Below are positions 6,231 through 11,636 of a DNA stretch of 12,754 bases, one piece after another. A program made the translations under genes and the position numbers. How positions within the stretch are numbered: position 1 is the first letter of the stretch; each line of letters begins with the position of its first letter. The notes below the pieces were generated by a model. The model searched no databases. It worked only from the letters and a program-made list of their open reading frames with translations, and had not been told where the DNA came from. The stretch comes from Candidatus Doudnabacteria bacterium. GTDB taxonomy: Bacteria; Patescibacteriota; Doudnabacteria; UBA920. Where the stretch lies: assembly GCA_903913365.1 (NCBI GenBank), contig CAIWKW010000223.1, forward strand, positions 1-12,754, given 5' to 3'.

Positions 6231-6251
6231 TTCCTACTTCCTACTTCCTAC
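6227..6251. repeat. Heptamer tandem array at the gpmI stop codon
   Basis: CTACTTC repeated three times plus CTAC on the plus strand (GTAGGAA on the minus strand). The first TAG of the array is the gpmI stop codon, and the last residues (RRK) are encoded by its edge. Confidence 0.8.
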
Positions 6252-7857
6252 GAGGCACTTCGTCAATCACGCCGAGTAAACTAATCCCGGTCATCTCCCC
6301 TGGCTTGGGCAATCCGAATAAATCCAAAACCGTTGGCGCCACATCGGAAATAACCCCGGCCGGCACGCGGCTCGATAAAAACACAAATTTTCGTTTGTAA
6401 GAAAAAGGGAATTTAAATTCATTGGCAGCCATCAAAAAAGGCACCGGATTGGTGGTATGGTCTTTGTCAATGTCTCCGTTTTTAGGATTAATCATTTGCT
6501 CCGCGTTGCCGTGATCCGCGGTAATAAGCAAAACGGCGTCGGTTAAAAGAACCGCATCCAAAATTTTCTTTAAAACTTTATCCACGAATTCCACGGCCGT
6601 AATAACCGCCCGCAAATTTCCCGTATGACCCACCATGTCCGTATTGGCAAAATTGGCCACAAAAAAATTAGTGCTGCTGCCGGTAATTTTATCCGCCAAC
6701 AGGCTGCCAACTTTTTCCGCGGACATTTCCGGATGATCGGAATAATTTTTACTGTTTTCCGGGCTGGTTACAATTACCCGCTCTTCGCCCGGATATTTGT
6801 CGGTTTTACCGCAGTTGAAAAAAGCCGTAACATGAGCGTACTTTTCGCTTTCCGCAATGTGAAACTGGGTAAAATTATTTACGGATAAAACTTCCGCCAA
6901 GTTATTTTTTAAATTGGTATAGCTAAAAGCCACGTGCACCGGCAAACCCGGGGCATATTCGGTAATGGTGGCAAAATATAAATTTTGCAGAACCGGACGC
7001 CTAAATTCCTCGGGTAAAGCTTCAGGTTTAACGAAAGCTTCTGTCAGTTGCAAAGCCCTGTCGGAACGAAAATTAAAAAAGATGACCGCGTCATTTTCAG
7101 AAATTTTACCGGTCGGCTGTCCGTCTTCCGCAACAATTACCGTTGGCTTAATCATTTCATCAAAAATTTGAGCCTGATAATTGGCATTTACGCATTCTTC
7201 GGCAGATTTAGCCTTAATCCCTTTTCCGTCCACTAAAGCCTGATAGGTCAGCATGGTCTGCGCCCAATGCCCGCCCCTGTCCATGGCGTAAAATCTTCCG
7301 GCCATAGTGGCAACTTTACCAACGCCTATTCGAAAAATTCGCTCGTTCAATTTTTTTAAAGATTCCAGTGCGACTTTGGGATCGGTATCGCGGCCGTCGG
7401 TGAACATATGAATAAAAACTTTTTTTATTCCTTTATCCGCGGCCATGGAAATTAAAGCATACAAATGCTCATCGTAGCTGTGTACTCCGCCCGGACTGTT
7501 CATCCCCATTAAATGCAGGCTGGAATTATTTTTTAACACATGGTCCATGGCTTCCAAAAAAACCGGATTTTTAAAAAATTCTCCGCTTTGAATTGAGGCG
7601 GTAATTCTGGGCAAATCCTGGCCCACTATTCTTCCCGCGCCAATATTTAAATGCCCCACTTCGCTATTACCCATTTCTCCCCACGGCAAACCGACCAAAG
7701 GACCGGAGGCCTGGAGAGTCAGACAAGGAAAATTACTGACAATATAATCGAAAGTCGGGGTTTGCGCCTGGGTAATTCCGTTACCGCGTCCGTCCGGAGC
7801 CACGCCGAAACCGTCGAAAATAACCAGGACGACTTTTTTATAGACCTTATGCCGCAT
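6241..7857 (-). CDS. gpmI: 2,3-bisphosphoglycerate-independent phosphoglycerate mutase
   Basis: The enzyme interconverts 3-phosphoglycerate and 2-phosphoglycerate through a phosphoserine intermediate with two manganese ions. It has 538 residues; the family usually has 510-550. Seen: FDGFG with metal ligand D15, catalytic S65 in MGNSEVGHLNIGAGR, GGVHSYDEH with H126, TDGRDTDP (153-160), the RFYAMDR segment (188-194), FNFRSDRA (261-268), FANTDMVGHTG with D407 and H411, ADHGNAE with D448 and H449, and H467 in DKDHTT. The start at 7857 gives MRHKVYKKVVLVIFDGFG, as expected. Downstream come a terminator and REP-like cluster, so recJ is probably transcribed separately. The stop codon falls in a heptamer array. 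The leader carries nonamer repeats. It acts in the cytoplasm between Pgk and Eno, both encoded nearby. Confidence 0.98.
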   Translation of the reverse strand: MRHKVYKKVVLVIFDGFGVAPDGRGNGITQAQTPTFDYIVSNFPCLTLQASGPLVGLPWGEMGNSEVGHLNIGAGRIVGQDLPRITASIQSGEFFKNPVFLEAMDHVLKNNSSLHLMGMNSPGGVHSYDEHLYALISMAADKGIKKVFIHMFTDGRDTDPKVALESLKKLNERIFRIGVGKVATMAGRFYAMDRGGHWAQTMLTYQALVDGKGIKAKSAEECVNANYQAQIFDEMIKPTVIVAEDGQPTGKISENDAVIFFNFRSDRALQLTEAFVKPEALPEEFRRPVLQNLYFATITEYAPGLPVHVAFSYTNLKNNLAEVLSVNNFTQFHIAESEKYAHVTAFFNCGKTDKYPGEERVIVTSPENSKNYSDHPEMSAEKVGSLLADKITGSSTNFFVANFANTDMVGHTGNLRAVITAVEFVDKVLKKILDAVLLTDAVLLITADHGNAEQMINPKNGDIDKDHTTNPVPFLMAANEFKFPFSYKRKFVFLSSRVPAGVISDVAPTVLDLFGLPKPGEMTGISLLGVIDEVPRRK

Positions 7858-7884
7858 AATGGAGTTAATGGCAAAAATTAAAAA

Positions 7885-7956
7885 ATTGACAAAATTGACA
7901 TAAATATAACCGCAGCATATTTTTGTTCATTTTCGTCATTTTTGTCATTTATGTCA
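7885..7956. repeat. Nonamer repeats in the gpmI leader
   Basis: ATTGACAAA, ATTGACATA (7885-7902) face an inverted array of four 9-base units, TTTTGTTCA, TTTTCGTCA, TTTTTGTCA, TTTATGTCA (7921-7956). A minus-strand transcript could pair the two blocks into an imperfect stem ahead of the gpmI start. Confidence 0.65.
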
Positions 7957-7969
7957 TTGAGTGCTTATT

Positions 7970-8023
7970 ATTTAGGTCAATTATCATAAAGATCTCCCGT
8001 AGGGAGAGAAATTAGAATAATTA
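7970..8023. repeat. Decayed TAATTAACCTAATTA-family element split by a small hairpin
   Basis: ATTTAGGTCAATTATCATA (7970-7988) and GAAATTAGAATAATTA (8008-8023) match the right part of the recJ-rnhA repeat (4291-4326), except that about 20 bases containing the hairpin TCTCCC-GTA-GGGAGA (7993-8007) replace a few bases between them. Confidence 0.5.
7990..8008 (-). terminator. eno: Possible weak terminator after eno
   Basis: A six-pair stem (TCTCCC with GGGAGA, loop of three) lies 18 bases past the eno stop. Only TCTTTAT follows on the minus strand, so termination would be inefficient and read-through into gpmI is plausible. Confidence 0.3.
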
Positions 8024-8025
8024 GA

Positions 8026-9270
8026 TTAATTTAGTTTTGCCTCTATTTCCAGCAGCCGATTATACTTCGCCAGCCGCTCCCCTCTGCACGGTGCCCCTGA
8101 CTTCATATATTCCGCGTTTACCGCCACGGCCAAATCGGAAATAAATGAATCGGATGTTTCTCCGCTGCGGTGGGAAATAACAATTTTATAATTATTTTTT
8201 TGCGCCAGTTTAATAGCCTGAAGGGTTTCAGTGAGAGTGCCAATTTGATTTACTTTAATTAATACGGCATTGGCTATTTTTTGGGTAATGCCCATTTGAA
8301 TTCTGCCCGGATTGGTAACAAAAACATCATCGCCAATCAGCAAAGTCTGTGCGCCCAAATTTTGAGTCAAAAATTTCCAGCCCAAAAAGTCATCTTCCGC
8401 ACAACCGTCTTCAATGGCCATTAAAGGATATTTATTCAGCCATTTTTTATATACCTGATAAACATTGGAGGGCTTGGCGGAAATTTTGGAAGCCTTAAAT
8501 TCATATTCGCCTTTTTTTTCGTCAAAAAATTCGCTGGAAGCCGCGTCCATCCCCAAGGCGAATTCCGTACCCAATTTGTATTTTGCGGTTTTTATCGCCG
8601 TCTCCAGCTGTTTTAAGGCATCTTCGTTGGACGGCAGCTTTGGTGCAAACCCGCCTTCATCGCCAACCGATACCGTAAGGCCGTGGGAAGCTAATTGATT
8701 TTTTAGCGCATGGTAAACCTCTGATCCCATGCGCAATTTGTTGGCAAAACTTCCCTTAAGGGGAATAATAAAAAACTCCTGAATATCCAAACCGCTGTCC
8801 GCGTGCTTACCGCCGTTTATAACGTTAAAAAAAGGCGTGGGAAGGCTTTTTGGTTCGTAGCCATATACTTTAGCCAAATAAGAAAAAAGCTCCAATTTTT
8901 GCCTTTTTGCCGCTAACCTCGCAACAGCCAAAGATACGGACAAAATTGCATTTGCGCCAAGTTTTGCTTTATTGTCCGTACCATCGAGCTCCAGCATTAT
9001 ATTGTCAATCTTCTCCTGCTTGTCCGAGCTTATCCCCTTTATTGCCGGAAAAATTTTATCATTTACATTATGGCAGGCTTTAAGCACGCCCTGGCCTCCA
9101 TAACGCTTTTTATCCCCGTCGCGAAGTTCCAAAGCCTCGTGTATTCCGGTGGAAGCCCCGCTGGGAACACTTGCAGTAGCGCTAACATCACCTGACCAAA
9201 CAGTGGTCTGAACAGTTGGATTTCCCCTGCTGTCCAGCACTTCCATAGCCTCGATTTTTGTAATTTTCAT
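8026..9270 (-). CDS. eno: Enolase
   Basis: Enolase converts 2-phosphoglycerate to phosphoenolpyruvate in the cytoplasm. The product is 414 residues. The start is the ATG at 9270 (MKITKIEAMEVLDSRGNPT), not the longer frame from 9363, which would run back through the promoter and a hairpin. Seen: SVPSGASTG active-site loop (35-42), H157 in GGKHADSG, E205 in GDEGGFAP, metal ligands D242, E287 (IEDG) and D314 (GDD), catalytic K339 (LIKVNQIGT), H367-R368-S369 in SHRSGETSD, and K390 before SGAPCRGER. All residues needed for catalysis appear intact. An extended -10 promoter lies about 35 bases upstream, so it can be expressed independently of pgk and the transposase inserted between them. Confidence 0.98.
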   Translation of the reverse strand: MKITKIEAMEVLDSRGNPTVQTTVWSGDVSATASVPSGASTGIHEALELRDGDKKRYGGQGVLKACHNVNDKIFPAIKGISSDKQEKIDNIMLELDGTDNKAKLGANAILSVSLAVARLAAKRQKLELFSYLAKVYGYEPKSLPTPFFNVINGGKHADSGLDIQEFFIIPLKGSFANKLRMGSEVYHALKNQLASHGLTVSVGDEGGFAPKLPSNEDALKQLETAIKTAKYKLGTEFALGMDAASSEFFDEKKGEYEFKASKISAKPSNVYQVYKKWLNKYPLMAIEDGCAEDDFLGWKFLTQNLGAQTLLIGDDVFVTNPGRIQMGITQKIANAVLIKVNQIGTLTETLQAIKLAQKNNYKIVISHRSGETSDSFISDLAVAVNAEYMKSGAPCRGERLAKYNRLLEIEAKLN

Positions 9271-9303
9271 GATTTTTGATGTCTTAATGCGGTAATTTAT
9301 TAC

Positions 9304-9312
9304 ATTATAACA
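9304..9312 (-). promoter_or_regulatory. eno: Extended -10 promoter of eno
   Basis: The minus strand reads TGTTATAAT, a perfect -10 with the TG extension. No good -35 is present; that position is taken by the hairpin at 9314-9338. Transcription would start near 9297, giving a leader of about 27 bases to the ATG at 9270. Confidence 0.55.
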
Positions 9313-9313
9313 C

Positions 9314-9338
9314 AAAACAGGGTTAGTTACCCTGTTTT
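9314..9338 (-). terminator. Terminator-like hairpin upstream of eno
   Basis: A perfect ten-base inverted repeat, AAAACAGGGT (9314-9323) and its complement (9329-9338), has a five-base loop. On the minus strand the stem ends in TTTTGTGTT. It would end transcripts from the transposase or pgk. It also overlaps the -35 region of the eno promoter, so an operator role is an alternative. Confidence 0.5.
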
Positions 9339-9363
9339 CCTTTTTTTGGAATAGATAATACAA

Positions 9364-9387
9364 GGCCGGCCAATGGCCGGCCCTACA
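9364..9387 (-). repeat. REP hairpin downstream of the transposase (family 1)
   Basis: On the minus strand: TGTAGG followed by a palindrome with arms GGCCGGCC and spacer ATT (palindrome 9364-9382, GTAG at 9383-9386). It starts 13 bases past the transposase stop and has the same orientation as the upstream copy. Its high GC content stands out from the surrounding AT-rich DNA. Confidence 0.85.
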
Positions 9388-9399
9388 CCAAAGTTATCC

Positions 9400-9918
9400 T
9401 TATAATTTCAACCGAGGGTTCAACAAAGTTGTCTTAATATTATTTTCATCCATTTCCCATTGTTTAGGGTTGTTTAAAATATACTCACGAATTTTATTCA
9501 GCTCTTCATCGGAACGAATTACGTGATCATAAAATGAATGTTGCCATTCAAAATCTTCATTTTCTGTTTTATGGATTGTTTTAGATGTGACATTTTTGTA
9601 GGAACTAATAATAACGGAAAGGCTTGGTGCCCTGTAGGGCCCGCCATTGGCGGGCCGTTCATTAATGACCACAATCCCATGCAAATGATTCGGCATAACG
9701 ACAAACACATCCAATCCAATACCTAAATAATGGCTAGGAATTTCTCTCCAAAATTGCTCCGCAACTTTCCCCTGACCGTTTAAAACCATAATATCTTTTT
9801 CAATCTTGCCAAAACTTTCCAAGCGCCTGTTTACACAAATGGTCACAAAATAATAACCTGGTTTTCGGTAGTCAAATTTTGGTAAACGATAGGATTTTCT
9901 TTGAGGTGGATTATCCAT
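9400..9918 (-). CDS. REP-associated tyrosine transposase (RAYT, Y1 family)
   Basis: Y1 single-strand transposases of the IS200/IS605 superfamily cut and join hairpin-marked DNA through a tyrosine; the RAYT group acts on REP sequences. The product is 172 residues from the ATG at 9918; a GTG six bases upstream is an alternative start. Seen: RKSYRLPKFDYRKPGYYFVTICVNRR (family N-terminus, split here as residues about 6-31), the HUH metal motif in MPNHLHGIV (H78 and H80), a candidate catalytic tyrosine Y107 in SSYKNVTSK, and the conserved end WQHSFYDHVIR with EYILNNPKQW. It is full length with key residues present. GTAG-headed hairpins lie at both ends, and a third copy in the opposite orientation encodes residues about 88-96 (RPANGGPYR). 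It separates pgk from eno. The Y107 assignment is inferred from position. Confidence 0.93.
   Translation of the reverse strand: MDNPPQRKSYRLPKFDYRKPGYYFVTICVNRRLESFGKIEKDIMVLNGQGKVAEQFWREIPSHYLGIGLDVFVVMPNHLHGIVVINERPANGGPYRAPSLSVIISSYKNVTSKTIHKTENEDFEWQHSFYDHVIRSDEELNKIREYILNNPKQWEMDENNIKTTLLNPRLKL
9633..9656 (+). repeat. REP hairpin embedded in frame inside the transposase gene (family 1)
   Basis: On the plus strand: TGTA followed by GG and a palindrome with arms GGCCCGCC and GGCGGGCC around ATT (palindrome 9638-9656, GTAG 9634-9637). It is the same element as the two flanking copies but inverted relative to them, and it is read through in frame on the minus strand as PANGGPYR. Confidence 0.85.
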
Positions 9919-9924
9919 AAACAC

Positions 9925-9948
9925 GGCCAGCCAATGGCTGGCCCTACA
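9925..9948 (-). repeat. REP hairpin at the transposase start (family 1)
   Basis: On the minus strand: TGTAGG then a palindrome with arms GGCCAGCC and GGCTGGCC around ATT (palindrome 9925-9943, GTAG 9944-9947). It fills the gap between the pgk stop and the transposase start and ends 6 bases before the ATG. The arm differs from the downstream copy by a compensated pair, which indicates selection for the stem. Confidence 0.85.
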
Positions 9949-9953
9949 TAACG

Positions 9954-11177
9954 CTATTTCAATGCCTCGATTCCCGGAAGCTCTTTTCCCGCCAAATATT
10001 CCAGCATGGCTCCCCCGCCCGTGGACACGTGGTCTATGTGTTCAAACTGATGGGATAGCCTTACGGCATCCACGGTCTCTCCGCCTCCGACTAAGCCATA
10101 AGCCGAGCGCGTGGAAACCCCGCCAACCACTCTGGCAAGCGACATGGTGCCGGTATCAAACGGTTTAATTTCAAAATGCCCCAAAGGCCCGTTCCAAACA
10201 ATTGTCTTTGCCGCTTTGAGTTGCTGGGCAAAAGCCAAAATGGTTTTTGGGCCAATGTCCAAAACCATTTCTTTCTTGCCAATTTCGTGAGGCGCGCAAA
10301 CCCGAATGGAATATTTGTCCATTTTTTCATCCGCCACCACCACATCCAGAGGCAAGAAAATTTTATCTTTATAGTTTTTCTCCAAATGCCAAGCGGTTTT
10401 TTCCGCCGTTTTTTCCACCTTGGAAAGTCCTATTTCATAACCCTTGGAAAGAAAAAATAAATTGGAAATGCCTCCGCCAAGCAAAATTTTATCCGCTTTT
10501 TTTGCCAAATTTTGAATGGTTTCCACTTTATCGGAAATTTTTATTCCGCCCATCATCAAAACAAACGGCTTTTGGCTTTTATGCAGAACCGTGTCCAAAG
10601 ATTTAATTTCCTGCTCCAGCAATAACCCGCAATAGCTGTCCAAATATTTCGTCACACCGACCGTGGAAGCCGCGGCGCGGTGGTCCACGCCAAAAGCGTC
10701 ATTAACATAAACGTCCGCAAGTGCGGAAAGCTTTTTGGCAAAAACCGGATCGTTTTCTTCCTCGCCTTTATAAAAACGCAGGTTTTCCAAAAACACCAAG
10801 TTTTTGGCTTCAACTTTTTCAATCTGCTTTTGGACTTTTTCTTCCGCAATATTGCCGGTAAAAAATACCAGGTGGGGAACTTCGTATTTGGCAACTTTGT
10901 CTTTTGTTTCGGCAAATTTTAAAAACAACCTATTGGCCAAAAATTCCGCCACCGGCTTTAGGGTAAATTTTTCGTCTTTTTTCCCTTCCGGCCTGCCCAA
11001 GTGCCCGCACAAAATAACTTTGTTCCCGTTTTCCATGAGAAGCTTAATCGTGGGGACTATTTGGTCAATTCTAAAACAATCCGCCACGCCGTGGGTTTTT
11101 TCGTCAATTGGGACGTTAACGTCAACACGTAACAGGACGGTTTTATTTTTTAGATTTGAGGTTCTTAGGTATTTCAT
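9954..11177 (-). CDS. pgk: Phosphoglycerate kinase
   Basis: The kinase transfers phosphate from 1,3-bisphosphoglycerate to ADP, making ATP and 3-phosphoglycerate. It has 407 residues, the normal length. Seen: RVDVNVP (17-23), R36 in the substrate-binding FRID, GHLGRPEGKK (58-67), LENLRFYKGEE (130-140), NDAFGVDHRAAAS (159-171), MGGIKISDKVE (209-219; the usual form is GGAKVSDK), LLGGGISN (232-239), WNGPLGHFE (328-336), the nucleotide-binding GGGETVDAV (364-372) and STGGGAMLEYLAGK (385-398). The start at 11177 (MKYLRTSNLKNKTVLLRVD) is standard. The leader contains three CTACAGA copies, two of them in the inverted repeat of the neighbouring GxxExxY cassette. A REP hairpin begins a few bases after the stop. 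The product of Gap is its substrate. Confidence 0.98.
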   Translation of the reverse strand: MKYLRTSNLKNKTVLLRVDVNVPIDEKTHGVADCFRIDQIVPTIKLLMENGNKVILCGHLGRPEGKKDEKFTLKPVAEFLANRLFLKFAETKDKVAKYEVPHLVFFTGNIAEEKVQKQIEKVEAKNLVFLENLRFYKGEEENDPVFAKKLSALADVYVNDAFGVDHRAAASTVGVTKYLDSYCGLLLEQEIKSLDTVLHKSQKPFVLMMGGIKISDKVETIQNLAKKADKILLGGGISNLFFLSKGYEIGLSKVEKTAEKTAWHLEKNYKDKIFLPLDVVVADEKMDKYSIRVCAPHEIGKKEMVLDIGPKTILAFAQQLKAAKTIVWNGPLGHFEIKPFDTGTMSLARVVGGVSTRSAYGLVGGGETVDAVRLSHQFEHIDHVSTGGGAMLEYLAGKELPGIEALK

Positions 11178-11204
11178 AACTACAGAACTACTGATGATAC
11201 GAAT

Positions 11205-11221
11205 CTACAGATGCCTACAGA
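11205..11221. repeat. Left 17-bp inverted repeat of the GxxExxY cassette
   Basis: CTACAGATGCCTACAGA, a perfect inverted match to 11607-11623. A further CTACAGA lies at 11180-11186. The element begins 27 bases upstream of the pgk start. Confidence 0.85.
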
Positions 11222-11230
11222 TTCATTCAT

Positions 11231-11617
11231 TTAAAAATTATTAGGGTTAAGAACTCTTTTTATTTGAACGCGTTGACTGCGAAAATTCACTAAGATGCCT
11301 AATTTTAAATTAGTTTGAATTAAGTATCTTTTTACTTGATCATAGTGTTCTTTTATTAAAAAAGGTTGCGTTTTTAATTCTAAAACTATTATACCTTCAA
11401 TGATAAAATCAGCAATATTACCGGAATCCCCTATTCTAACTTCCCTCTGGTAAATAACATTCCGTTCTTTAAATTTTTTTTCCACTAAATCACCAAATTG
11501 TTTTTCTCTAGCATATGCACCCAGCTCTTTATGGACCTCAATTAAAATACCGTTAATTTTATAAGTAATATCCCCATATAGGAAACCCTTATCGCTGATT
11601 AAACAGTCTGTAGGCAT
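11231..11617 (-). CDS. GxxExxY protein (PD-(D/E)XK nuclease-like)
   Basis: The product is 128 residues and matches the GxxExxY family, a PD-(D/E)XK-fold group of unproven function. Seen: the N-terminal ITYKINGILIEVHKELG (about 17-33), the family-naming region in variant form (GAYAREKQF, where the second G and the final Y of the usual pattern are replaced by Y and F), then VIYQREVRI, IADFII followed by VLELK, which supplies the D and ExK of a nuclease site, and LIQTNLKLGILVNF with VQIKRVLNP. The ATG at 11617 lies inside the right inverted repeat, and I see no other plausible ATG before the conserved region. The gene sits 20 bases after gap and 54 before pgk, between 17-bp inverted repeats, so it looks like an inserted cassette. 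Whether the nuclease is active is not known. Confidence 0.88.
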   Translation of the reverse strand: MPTDCLISDKGFLYGDITYKINGILIEVHKELGAYAREKQFGDLVEKKFKERNVIYQREVRIGDSGNIADFIIEGIIVLELKTQPFLIKEHYDQVKRYLIQTNLKLGILVNFRSQRVQIKRVLNPNNF

Positions 11618-11623
11618 CTGTAG
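11607..11623. repeat. Right 17-bp inverted repeat of the GxxExxY cassette, holding the start codon
   Basis: On the minus strand CTACAGATGCCTACAGA, identical to the inverted partner at 11205-11221. Its internal ATG is the start of the GxxExxY gene, whose first residues (MPT) are encoded by the repeat. It lies 13 bases past the gap stop codon region. Confidence 0.85.
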
Positions 11624-11636
11624 TGTTTTAATTCTG

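Noticed and set aside
9271..9363. Extended N-terminus of enolase from an upstream in-frame ATG
   Set aside because: The extra 31 residues would be encoded by the promoter and the terminator-like hairpin, and enolases begin near MKITKIEAMEVLDSRGNPT.
10247..11244. Plus-strand open frames of 80-146 codons opposite pgk
   Set aside because: All lie within or opposite pgk, overlap one another in different frames, and have low-complexity F- and P-rich translations.
11231..11617. Intervening sequence of a rRNA gene, because of a small protein enclosed by inverted repeats
   Set aside because: No rRNA sequence flanks it; the neighbours are gap and pgk.
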